Below are positions 48,123 to 59,414 of a stretch of 64,000 nt of DNA, in pieces (within the stretch, counting starts at the first letter, position 1; every line of letters starts with the position of its first letter). The position numbers and the translations under genes were made by a program. This stretch comes from Reclinomonas americana ATCC 50394 (lineage: Eukaryota; Jakobida; Jakobea; Jakobida). The notes under the pieces are model-generated. The model had not been told where the DNA came from, searched no databases, and was given only the letters and a program-made list of their open reading frames with translations. The stretch lies in assembly GCA_048213135.1 (NCBI GenBank), contig PS015126.1, positions 1-64,000 on the forward strand, written 5' to 3'.

Positions 48123-51100
48123 TGTCGCCCTCCACCCTTTCCCTCCCGGCTGGCCTGTCGGTGGCCACATCGCAAAGCGTCGACCTCACCTTCACCCCGG
48201 CGGCCACCACCGCCGGCGTGCTCAACGTGTACAAGAAGTCCACGTGCGCGGACCTCGCGCCCACCACGCTGGTGTACACGGCCGCCAATGCTGCCGTCAT
48301 CAACGTACAGATTGTGACCACGCTGGAGACCGCCAGTGCCACGCGCTACTTGTGCTTTGATTCGGACGGTGCCGGCCCGCTGGCCAGCCAGAAAGTGGCC
48401 ACGATTTACATTTGTTGCGTGCTTCCCTTGTCCGCCCGTAGCAAGTCCTTGCCCTGACCTACGCCCGCAGACACCAAGTCCGACTTGAGCACCTCTGTGC
48501 TGGCACTCGGCCTCTCCGCCTTCCCCGTGACGATCACCGGTCAGAACTTTGGCCTGCCGTCGACTGCCAGCTTCTTCCTGTCGGCGGCGAGCACGTGCGC
48601 GGCACCGTTGGCCAACACCGCCGTCTCGTACGCCAGTGTCTCTGCCTCCACGCTCATTCGTCTCACCATCTCCACCGCCTCGTCGTTCGGCCTGGCCTCC
48701 ACTCAGGCGGCCGCCAGTGGCATGGGGGCTTGCACGCTCGCCGCCGCCGGTCCTGCGTACCTCTGCGGAACGTTGCGTCCTCCGTGTCATCCTTTTTTGT
48801 CACCCTGCGCGGTCACTGATTCGGTACCGGTGGTGCAGGTTCCAGACGACGACTGCCTTTGTCAACATTTCTTTCGGCACCATCACCCTCACGCCTTCCA
48901 ATGCCAGCGATGTCGGCTTTGTCAACAGCACGCTCGTGCAGCTCGGCACGCCGCAGACGCTGACGATTGGTGATGCCAATCTGTCCCTCAACCAGTGCAC
49001 GCGCTTCAAGGTTGTTCGTTTGGGTGATAGCTGCTCGTCGGATGCCAGTTGCGGAAAAAGAGAGAAGGGAGAAAGGGGGAGAAAGGGGGAGAAAGGGGAG
49101 AAGAAGGAGGAGAANNNNNNNNNNNNNNNNNNNNNNNNNNNNNNNNNNNNNNNNNNNNNNNNNNNNNNNNNNNNNNNNNNNNNNNNNNNNNNNNNNNNNN
49201 NNNNNNNNNNNNNNNNNNNNNNNNNNNNNNNNNNNNNNNNNNNNNNNNNNNNNNNNNNNNNNNNNNNNNNNNNNNNNNNNNNGAGAAGGGAGAAGGGAGA
49301 AGGAGGGAGAAGGGAGAAGGGAGAAGGGAGAAGGGGGAGAAAGGGGGAGAAAGAGAAGGAGGGAGAAAGGGAGAACGACTCGAAAAGAGAGGCGAGGGAG
49401 CGAGAAAGCGAGGCAGAGGTGAAGAGAGTGAGCCGTAAAGAGCGGACTTCCCTGGATATGGCAGGTGGAATGAACAAGAGGGAGTGATTTACAAGAGAGA
49501 GGACGAGAGGATGAAGGGAGGAGGAAGAAAGAGGAGAGCGACAAAGTGAACGCAGAGAGAGAAAAGAGATCGAGCGAGTGAGAGAGAAAGAGATGTAGAG
49601 AGTGAGCAGAAACGAGCGGACTCAACCGTGGCGAGCACGTGGGAGAGAGGAGGCTTGGGTTCAACGAAAGGGGTTGGGTCTGAAGACTAGAGAGACGGAA
49701 CAAGACAGAGACAGAGAGGGGGAGAGAGAGAGAGAGTTTGTTGGAGTAAACAAGAGTATGTGATACCAAGTGAAGAGGAAGAATGGAGGAAGAGAGGAAG
49801 AGGAGCTGTGTTGAGAAGGAGAGAAGAGCAGAAAGACGAGAGATCGCTGTTCTTCACAAGCTGCTGATCAAAGTGATATACGAAAAGAGAGAGAGAGAGA
49901 CAGCAAGACTGTATGTGCGAGAATGAGCAAGAGAAAATGGAAAAGAAAAATAAGAGAAGAGAGAGAAGCGAGAGATTGTCGTTCACTTCCCAGCGAGTGA
50001 AGAGACCAATTCCTTCGATTTCATTCCCTCTCTTCTCCTCCGTCACTTCTCAACTTCCGCCAAACGCTTGCTTATCCCTCTCGATTTTCTTCCTCACTGC
50101 ATACATGTCCTCATACCACTCTGCCCTGCACTCCTCCAGCTTTCTCGCAGTGTCGCCATTTGTTGTTTTCCACTTTCGTCTCCTCCTTCTTTCTCTATCG
50201 TTTTATCGCGCTCCTTTCCACTGCTGCATATCCTTTCTCGCTGCATCCTCTCCCCTTACACTCTCTCTGTTCCCCTTCTCCTGTAAGCACAGGCTCTTTC
50301 GCGACGGTCGACTCCTTCTCCGCCACCTCCGCTGCCTCGCTGTGCAACTTTAGCACCGGCTGCAACTTCTACACCGTCAAGGTGACAACGCTGCAGGCTG
50401 CCTCGCTGCGCTTCTGCATCTCCCAAAATGCCGGCGCGTGGGTGGCGATTCCGGGTAACACTGGCGTCACCGGCATTCCGTCGGCGCAGGGCACCGTCAG
50501 CACGCCGGCAATCGTTTCGTGCATGGCTGTGTTGCTGCTATTCTCACCATCGCTGACGTCTTGTGTCTCAGTTCCTCACGGCACCGACGCCCAACACTGT
50601 GCGCACCGCCACCATCCCGATCACATACTCGCAGCCCTTCAACAGCGTGCCCCGACTCCTCTTCGGTCTCGCGTCGTACACGGGTGTCTCGCTCAGCGGC
50701 GCTGTCGCTGTCGACACCAACTTTTGGTGCTCGATTGCGACGTCCATGACGTCGACGACGGGAGCCACCCTCTCTTGCAGCTCTGCGGGCACTGCCGTCA
50801 GCAGCTCGTCGATTCGTTGCGTGCGTGGGTGACTCGAGTAATCCAGCAACGCACTCTCTCTTCTCGTATCTCACCAAAGACATTGTCGCGCAGAGTACCT
50901 GGCGGTCGCACAGACGAGCAGCATGGTCGGCGCCAATGGCCTGGTGATCAGCTCCAATGACAGCGCGTGGACCTCGACTTCTTCGACCAAGAGCAGCACT
51001 CTGGTTCGTGTCTCCGATTCGGCGCCTTCGACTTTTTCATGTCCGCCGCTAACTCTTGCGGGAGCACAGACGTCGTCGATCAGCCTTGTCGGCACGTACC

Positions 51101-52463
51101 CGCTGAAGGCGTCAGTGGCCTTTGCACTGTGCGGCGTGCAGACACTGCGTGCCGGCAACACGCCGACGGACTACCGTCCCGACACATTCTCCACCTCGTA
51201 CACGCCGTCGACGTCGGCCGTCTCTCTGTCCACCCTTGTCAGCGGCAGCTCGCGTGTCAGCCAGCTGCGCTACTCGTATGTCGCTGGGTCTGGGTTGATC
51301 GACGCGACGAACAACGCCAGTGGATATGTGGTGTATGCTGGACGTGCGTCGTGGGGGGAAGGAGGGGGGAGAGGGGGAGAGGGAGAGAGAGGAGAGGGGA
51401 AGAAGGGGAGGGAGGTGGGAGGAGAGGGAGAGGGAGAGGGAGAGGGAGCATGAGAAGAGATTGACAGGCGGAATGAGGGTCAAGATGGAGAAGGGACTGA
51501 GAATGAGAATGAGAATGAGAATGAGAGGGAGGAGAGGATGGAGAAGGAAAGCGGCAGCAAGAGAAATGAGACCTGGTGGCAGGGAGTGGACCAAGAAGAA
51601 AGAAAGGAGGAGAGGATGGAGAAGGAAAATAGCGACGAGAGAAAATGAGACTTGGTGGATTAAGAAGAAGGAGAGGGAGGAGAGGGTGAGAAAGCAGCGG
51701 CGGGAGAAAATGAGAATTGGTGGCAGGGAGTGGACCAAGAAGAAATAGAGAGGGAGGAGAGGATGGAGAAGGAAAGCAGCGGCGAGAGAAAATGAGAATA
51801 AGTGGCAGGGAGTGGATTAAGAAGAAGAAGGAGAGGGAGGAGAAGATGGAGAAGGAAAGAAGCGGCAAGAGAATTGAGAATTGGTGGCAGAAAGTGGACT
51901 TAGATGAAGAAAGAGTGGGAGATGTAGGACGGGAAGGAGAGAGCATGATGTTGATAGATTGGAACGTTCACTGGTCCATCTCCCTATTTCTTCTTGGTCC
52001 ACTCCCTGTCACCAAGTCTCATTTCTCTCGCCGCTGCTTTCTTCTCCGTTCTCTCATCCCTCTTATTCTCCTTCACATTCTCATCTCATTCTCCTTCTCC
52101 CTCTCTCGCGCTTCAATTTTCCTTCTCTTTCTGACGCACTTCTATGCTTTCCCTCAACTCTCTTCTCTCTCTCTATCCTCCCTCTCTCCCCTCCCAGCGG
52201 CCTCGGGCTCCGGCGCTGTGTCGGTCGCCTTTACCAGCGCCAATCCCGCCTTCACCCCGCTGCGCCCGCTCGGCTTCCAGGCCGCCGTCTTCCTCAAGGA
52301 CTACAACTCGGGCACGGTGACCAGCACCATTAGTGTCAGTGTGGGCGGTCTCGGGCAGACCACCAATGGTGCCGGCAACTACACGGGACTGACGTTTACG
52401 ATTTCAGCGCCGATGGGTGGGTCGGCCAGTGCCTCGTGGATTGCGATTGGTCGGCCGGCGTGA
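48123..52463 (+). CDS. Ser/Thr/Ala-rich secreted or surface protein with TIG-like units (5' partial)
   Basis: No specific family is recognised; the composition and beta-rich repeats suggest an adhesin-like surface protein. Seven exons join in frame: 48123-48413, 48471-48771, 48839-49047, 50293-50513, 50572-50815, 50894-51343 and 52198-52463, about 660 residues. TIG/IPT-like wording is seen in FPVTITGQNFG, comparable with LITLTGTGL in the NHL pair. Other blocks are TFTPAATTAGVLNVYKKSTC, FVNISFGTITLTPSN, and IPITYSQPFNSVPRLLFGL. The end, FTISAPMGGSASASWIAIG, precedes the stop after RPA. Four donors are GTTGCG and most introns are phase 1, as in genes assembled by domain shuffling. A gap (49115-49282) lies in the large third intron. 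The N-terminus, with any signal peptide, is upstream and not found. Confidence 0.6.
49048..50292 (+). repeat. Purine-rich intron with gap 49115-49282
   Basis: GGGAGAAAGG and GAGAAGG units flank the N run, followed by A/G-rich mixed sequence to about 49980 and then a pyrimidine-rich stretch before the acceptor at 50291-50292. A similar purine array with AGGGAGTGGA units (about 51500-51900, period roughly 90 bp) fills the intron 51344-52197. Confidence 0.7.
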
Positions 52464-53904
52464 GCGCGTGGCTGGTGCTTGTTGGTGGGAATGGTCGAAA
52501 AATGAATCCGATGGGAGAAGGGGGATGGAGGGAGGGACGCAGGCGCCTTGCGCATGCAGCTTGGGTGAAGGAAGAGTGCATTTACACACATGTGAGTGAA
52601 ATGGAAGAACGACTTTGAGGCGCACTCTATCGCCTGCTCGATCTTCACCTTCAGAAACCGTGGCGGAATTTGATTGGCTTTGCCTCTTGAAAGGGAAGAT
52701 GACTGTTGGAGAGGTAATTATGTGTCTGTATATTGTTGGTGTGCCAGAGTCATTCCCGGGAAGGGATTTGTGGGCGATTATTGCATTATTGGAATGTGGT
52801 GAGTGAAGTGTTTTGTTTTTTTTCAGTCGACGTCGCGTCCTGCTGCAATGCATTCACTCACTCTCTTGCAAGTCAGAGAGAGAGAGAGAGAGAAAGAGAG
52901 ACGACTGGCGGACTGCGTGAGACGTGCTCGGAACAAAGCATATTACTTCTGACGAGCAAAAAAAACAAAAGACGAATCGGTGCATCGAGTCGAGTATGGT
53001 GTGTATGTCATTGCGCTGTGCTATATTGACGATGTGGCGGACACTGTGGTTCTCTCTCTTTTTCTCTCTCCCTTACTCTCTCTCTCTCTCTCTGTGCGCA
53101 CTTGTCACTGACTGCAGATTTGTGTTTCTGGCAGTTCTCTGTACATGTGCTCAAAAGCGGTGCATTTGGGGAGGCGGTGAATTTGGTGGACGACATGTCG
53201 CGCGCTTCCGCTCTCTCCTCACGAGAAAGCGACGCTGCACGACGTCGCTCATCGCGCGAGAAGAATGAATGCAGAGGATGGGAGGCCGTACCGAAGACGA
53301 AACTGGTGACGAACATCCTGGAGTTTGTGGACGACAGTAGTGTTCTTGTACAGGTGGCCACCAGTCTCGTCGTTCATGAGCCACCTCGCTCTGACGGTGG
53401 GGAGCAGTCCTTTGAAGAGGAAGTGCGCGCAAAATCGGTCTATCATTGCGTATGCCGTCCCCGTCTCATTTCTGCGTTCCGTGACAGTATCACAAGCACG
53501 ACCTTGAGGAATTCGAAGGAGCATTTGGTTCTAAGCAGTCAACGTTGCCGTCGATGACGCAAGTCGGCAAGCTTCCGGTTGTGCGAGAGAATGGAGGGAG
53601 GAGTGAAGACGGAGGGAGCGGTGGCTTTACAAACCCGAATTCTCGGTCGGAGATCACGGCACCGACAAAGTTCTGTAAGCCAAGTTTGTGGTTCCTATGT
53701 GCCTTGCAGATGCCATGCTCTCACGCACACTGCGCAACAATTTGCAGTTTCACTCTTGCCTACAAGAACAGGTTGCGAGCGAATGACTGCCTTGCCTTTC
53801 ATTATTACCCCTCACTTCGATTGCCCGATCACCGCTCAGAGCTGATCGTACTCTGTCGCATGAGTGTACCGGCAGTTTGGCTGAGACGTGGTAGCTGAGT
53901 TCCG
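52464..53904 (+). other. Uncharacterised interval with one candidate internal exon (about 53134-53354)
   Basis: Most of this stretch shows no recognisable gene. An open + strand frame at 53102-53557 contains a stretch bounded by a GGCAG acceptor and a CAG|GTGGCC donor. It reads SGAFGEAVNLVDDMSRASA and KTKLVTNILEFVDDSSVLVQ. It might be a 5' exon of the following NLR-like gene or a separate gene. No family is recognised. Confidence 0.3.
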
Positions 53905-56900
53905 ATGCAATCTTTGAGGTGTGGCGCGGATGCGTGTGTAACTGACTGGCGAACTGGTGCAACATTGCAGTGCTTTGAAGTCAGCAACTGCGGTGGACAT
54001 GTCAGCGCCCGACAACCACGATCGTGCAACAGTCGGCGCTTGTGGGTGCGACAATACCGTTACCCTGCCGCTCACACTGCATGTTGCTCACTTCTCGTGC
54101 TCAGAACAAGCAGGCAAGGCAAAATGACCTGGCAATCCTGTCGACTGTCAATGATGATGGTTTCTCGATTGTCAAGGCCACTCTTGCGCGGCGGTGGTGC
54201 CTGTGTTTCCTGCGGCACAAGGCAGCGCACGGCTGGACGCGTTTATCCGGCAATGCCGTCAGCCGCTGAACATGGACCCGTCACTCCCAGCCACCCTCAT
54301 CACACAGCAAATCCACGTGTATCACCTGAACAACGCTCACCATTGGATCCACTGCAATCGCAATCCCCGCCATTGACCCCACACCGAATTCAACTGCCAG
54401 AATTTGAAGTGGTGCTGGCGTCGCGCCGAGCCTCACATGTACAGCCGCCATCACGCGAACATCAAGGTCCACAACAGTCCTCGTTGAGTGATCCACAACC
54501 GCTGCCTCCTGCGTCAATACTGCCCGAGTCGCCGTCGGCACCATGGTCAGAGCTGGAAATGCTTCCACAAGCGCAGCAGTTGTCACCGACGACACGTACA
54601 GATGTGGTGTCTGTTCGTGTCGTGGCGATGCATGACTCTTCGCTGTCGGTGGTGGTGCAGGGCATGTCAGCCATGTCCACTCTCGCAGACTTGTTGCGTG
54701 AAGCCACGCGCTTACTGCGTGAGAGAAGTGGGGATGGAGAGATGGAGATCGTGGGGGTGGAGAGGCCAGTGCCGTTCAACATTGCTAAAGTCGGTGTGAT
54801 GGAGCTGGAAGATCTTGGCATTTCTGCCAATACGCCACTGGCTGTGAGAGTAACCGTATCTCCTTTTACTGCTGCTGCTGCTGGTGCATCAGCATGGGCG
54901 GGAGAGGGCGAAACTGAAAGGTGAGTGGTTCACTCTGAATCGTTTGCTCTGTGTTTTCAATGGAGTGCTGACACTTGCATCAAAATTACTCTTGTCCAGC
55001 GCGTCAGGATTCATATTTTCTGAGCGGTTTGCAAGTCATCTATGTTTCGAGCTCGAGAAGTATATTACTAAGCTGATGCACTGTAATTCTGCAGCATGAT
55101 CAACTTCAGTCGCGTCAGTATGGCGTTTGAAGCACTGGTTACCGCAATGCGTCTGCGTAGTCAATGTGCACTGGCTAGCTTCAGTCGCGATAATCCCGAC
55201 TTTGATGTGCGAGCGTGGACTCCCGACGTGTGGACTCCTCCACTGTTCTGGCATCCAATGACGATCAGGACGTGGTACAGTGGTCATGCGCCACTCAGCC
55301 CTGGTCGAGTCAAGTTATATGGGCCGCAGCAGCAGCATGTGTTGGACTGGAAGACTGCCTTTGATGCCGACCCCACATCGGACCCTTCTTGTGATGCATT
55401 CGACGTGACGGCATTGGCCTCGATCCTGCTGTTTGGTGGTCTTGTGCTTGACGACGGTCGCAAGGCACTGCTACTTGACGATGTTGATGAACGAAAGGCG
55501 GTGGAGCAGTTGCGTGAAGTGCGAAACGAGTTGGCACATGGTTCGTCGGCTTGGACCGAGGCCAGTCTGCGAGAGTACCTTGGCGACGGCGACGGCGGTG
55601 TTCTCATCTCTATCTTGGCCAAGCTGCGCCTTTCTGGTGAAGTGCGAGACTACATCACGACGAGAATACGCGAGGCTAGTCATGTCCAGCACATCATCAG
55701 CACATTCGAGGAGCGACTGCATCGACTGGCCGTGCGTGAAATGGTCAGCTATCGCGAAAACGACAGTCTGTACATGGACATGCAGATGTATGTGCCACTT
55801 CTGTGCTCACATGAGCGTGATGTCTCGTCGCGAGACACAGTGATGGATCTGTTGACGGATGTGGACGCTTTCCTCGCCAACACCAACACCACGCAGCGTG
55901 TGCTGGTGCTGTTTGGCAACAGTGGTGCTGGCAAGACTATCACCATGTCAGTGCTGGCAGAGAGAGCATGGCGACGGTGGCAGACGAGAGAGAGCAGACG
56001 AGTGCCTGTGCGTGTGCCTCTTGGTGCTTTGCGCAATGCCGATGAGCGGCTGTTAGAGGAGGCACTGGAGCGACTGTCTCCCGAGTTGGGACTGGCGTCG
56101 GATGTGCGGCGATTGAAGGAAGAACCACTCTTGCTGTTGCTTGACGGGTACGACGAGTTGTATCGTGGTGTGAATCTGTTTGTGACGAACCAGCTGGATG
56201 TGTGTCGCGATGTAAAGGTGATTATCACCTGTCGTGGCGATTACGCGCTGACGGCACTTGGTGGTGTGACACAGTATCGACGGTTCTTTGCGCCGGTGGA
56301 TGCACGAGGACAGTTGTGCACGCAACAGCTTATGCAGCGGCACCTAGCACCATTCAACGCGGAGCAGATTGAGGAGTACTTTGCGCGACTTATGCAACTG
56401 GGTGGTGATGATGGCGAAGAGCGGTGGTCGACTGCCGCGGAGTACATTCGTGCACTGAAGAGTGTGCATGGACTGGATGCGCTGGTGTCGAATCCGTTCT
56501 TGCTGACAGTGGTGGCTCGTGTGTTGCCGCAGTTGGTGGCAAGTGGTGTGCAGCGACCGACTCGGTGCGATGTATTTGACCGGTTCATACGACAGTGGAT
56601 TGAAAGGGAGCAGGAGAGACAGACGCGTCTTGGTGCAGAGCGCGTGCCGAGCGAGGAGACGTGTTTGGCGTTCTGCGAGGGACTGGCGCGATTGATGCAC
56701 GAGAGGAATGTGGTGCGTGTGTCTGTGATGGAGAGTCGGTTAGGTGATGAGGAGGATGATTTTGGTGGTGCGCCTCTCGCCTTGCGACGAGTGAAAGAGA
56801 GAGCGTTTGACAAGTTCCTCGGCAGCAAGAACCAGCATGTGCGAGTGTGCTGTCCAATTGTGCGACGGTATGGGACGACGCAGTGGGGGTTCGTGCATGT

Positions 56901-59235
56901 GTCGTTGCTGGAGCACTGTGTGGCACGGCATGTGTTTGCATGGAAGACGTGGGATGAGGAGCGGAGATTAACGATGCAAGATGTGCAGCAGCATGTGCTG
57001 GCAGTGCGGTTGCTGAATGATCGACCATCGTTGGTGGAGCAGATGGCCGAGGTGGTGCGACGGTCCCCCACCTTGCAAGCGAGACTGTGGGAGGTGATTG
57101 CAATGTCGAGGGAGGTGGATGAGGAGCGATTGGTGACGGCGTCGGCGAATGCAGCAACGATGTTGTGTGTGGCTGAAGTGTCGTTCAGTGGGCGAGATTT
57201 GTCGGGCGTGCAAGTGAGGGGTGCGGATTTGAGGGATGCGGTGATGCACAGGACGGTGTGGAGGGGAGCGGATTTGCGAGGGGTGAATGTGTGCATGGCG
57301 TATGCTAGGGAGGCGGATTTCAGAGGGGCGGATGTGACCGGTGTGAAGTGGCCGCAGAAGCCCATGGTTGGACACACAGACTGGGTGAGAGCTGTTGCCG
57401 TCACACCTGACAGTCAGTACATCGTGGGCGGCAGTGACGACAGAACTGTACGAGTGTGGTCGCTGGCTAGTGGTGAGGAGGTGCGCCGGCTGGAAGGTCA
57501 CACCGCCGCAGTGCAGTCTGTTGCTGTCACTCCCAATGGCGAACACATTGTGAGTGGGAGTCGTGACAAGACTGTACGGGTGTGGTCGGTGGCAAGTGGC
57601 GAAGAGGTGCGCCGTCTGGAGGGACATACTAAGCAGGTGTTTTATGTCGCCGTCACTTTCGACGGTCAGCATCTAGTTAGTGCGAGTCAGGACAAGATGC
57701 TGCGAGTGTGGAACATTGATAGTGGAAAATGTGTGCGTCGTCTAAAGGGACACACAAGAGGTGTGTTGACTGCTGCCACCACCCCCAACGGGCAGTTCGT
57801 TGTGAGTGGCAGTGAAGACAGGACAGTGCGCGTGTGGTCACTGGCAAGTGGGGAGGAGATGCGCCGACTGGAGGGCCACACTGACTACGTACTATCTGTT
57901 GCCATCACTCCAGATGGTCAGCATATACTGAGCGGTAGTGATGATAAGACAATTCGGATGTGGTCGCTGGCGAACGGAGAAGAAATGAGACGGTTTGAAG
58001 GTCACGCGGAAGGAGTAATGTCTGTTGCTGTCACTCCGAATGGTCTGCACATTATCAGTGGCAGTCACGATAAAACTGTACGCGTGTGGTCACTGGCGAA
58101 TGGAGAAGAAGTACGACGACTGGAGGGACACACTTGGGGAGTGGAGAGCGTCGCAGTCACTCCTGACGGTCAGCACATTTTGAGTGGGAGTGAGGACCAG
58201 ACAGTGCGAATGTGGTCTGTGGCAAGTGGAGAGGAGGTGCGACGGCTAGAGGGCCACTCTGACTACGTGTGGACTGCTCTCGTCACCCCCGATGGTCAAT
58301 TTATCGTTAGCGGAAGCTACGACGGAACCGTGCGATTGTGGTCCGCTGTAAACGGCGAAGAAATGCGACGGTTTGAGGGACACATCGGAGCGGTGTTGTC
58401 CGTTGCGATTTCATCTGATTGTCTGCACCTTGCGAGTGGCAGTCGTGACAGTACTGTACGAGTATGGTCACTGACACATGGGGCAGAAGTGCGACGATTG
58501 GATGGACACACCAACGCCGTGCAATCTGTGGTCATCTCATCCGATGGCCATTACGCTGTAAGCGGAAGTGACGACACGACAATTCGAGTGTGGTCACTTG
58601 TGAGCGGTGAGGTGGTGCGGCGAATGGAGGGTCACACTGATCGCGTGAACGCTGTTGCCGTATCTCCCGACAACGTGTACATTGTTAGTGGGAGTGAGGA
58701 TATGGATGTTCGGGTATGGTCACTGGCGAGTGGAGAGGGATTGCGACAATTGGGAGGACACACTGGATCGGTGCGGTCCCTCGTCGTCACCTTTGATGGT
58801 CTGTTCATTGTGAGTGGCAGTGAGGATGAGACCGTGCGTGTGTGGTCGCTTGCGCTTGGTGAAGAAGTGAGTCGACTGGAGGGCCACACTGGCTCTGTGC
58901 GGTCTGTTGCTATCGCCACCGATGGCCAGCACGTTGTGAGCGGGAGTGAAGACGGGACAGTGCGATTGTGGTCGTTGACGAGTGGCGATGAGATGTACCG
59001 ACTGGAGGGACATACTGGATATGTAAACTCAGTTGCTTTCACGGCAGACTGTCGGCACGTCGTCAGTGGTAGTGATGACCGGTCCGTGCGAGTGTGGCAT
59101 GTAGCGAGAGAAGAACAAGTTCCTCGCGATCGTGATACAGATGCGGCAACGCGCATTAGTAATCGAGGAGGATGTTTGCTTGAGAGAGTTTGTGGTTCGT
59201 TTTTGCCTGATTTTACCGACGCTTTGTATGAATAA
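53905..59235 (+). CDS. NLR/STAND-like protein: Ubl-like, HEPN-like, NACHT, pentapeptide repeats, 14 WD40
   Basis: NACHT ATPases with C-terminal repeats act as ligand-triggered switches, often in immunity or incompatibility. Two exons, to 54920 and from 55095, join in frame across a 174-nt GTGAGT-CTGCAG intron. The second encodes 1379 residues from the Met at 55096 with no intron. The first carries a Pro/Gln/Ser-rich part and, at 54601-54857, a stretch with ubiquitin-like periodicity (SVRVVAMHDSSLSVVV ... LEDLGISANTPLAVRV). Residues counted from 55096: HEPN-like RNELAH (RX4H) 143-148; Walker A GNSGAGKT 274-281; Walker B LLLLLDGYDEL 345-355; sensor-like IITCRGDY; pentapeptide-like A(D/N)LR units about 700-755; WD40 from 759 to the end, each 42 residues. 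The start is uncertain: 54253 is a reasonable Met, and the 53905 frame before it looks non-coding. Ubl and HEPN calls are inference; NACHT and WD40 are clear. Confidence 0.85.
57370..59095 (+). repeat. 14 WD40 units in strict 126-bp register
   Basis: Units start at GH(T/S/A/I) every 42 residues without a single insertion or deletion; 13 intervals of 42 plus the 75-residue last unit and tail fit exactly to the stop. Typical units read SVAVTPDGQHILSGS, then D.TVRVWSLASGEEVRRLEG. Fourteen blades fit two seven-bladed propellers. High similarity between units at the DNA level suggests recent amplification or gene conversion. Confidence 0.9.
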
Positions 59236-59414
59236 TGAATAGTGCACAAGGTTTGGGGGTGGAGGAGAGACACTGTACCAGCCGCTTTGAAATAGAAGAC
59301 ACCGGCCGTACACCAGTATGCAGAGTCTCCGCGACCACAGTGGTGGTGCTGCCGAGGTTGGCAACAGTCATTCAATACCTACTCGGATCAAATGCTCTTG
59401 TTCGTTACACTGAA
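59236..59414. other. Spacer between convergent NLR-like and PMP-repeat genes
   Basis: The 179-bp gap between two stop codons. No gene is seen; it should contain both 3' ends. Confidence 0.7.

Noticed and set aside
54000-54125. Short frame MSAPDNHDRATVGACGC ending near 54125
   Set aside because: It could be an exon with a GC donor, but there is no second line of evidence and the in-frame join to the NACHT exon does not need it.
53905-54252. Met at 53905 as the start of the NLR-like protein
   Set aside because: The first 116 codons look non-coding in composition, and other frames here carry stretches that look more protein-like; the Met at 54253 or an upstream exon is more plausible.
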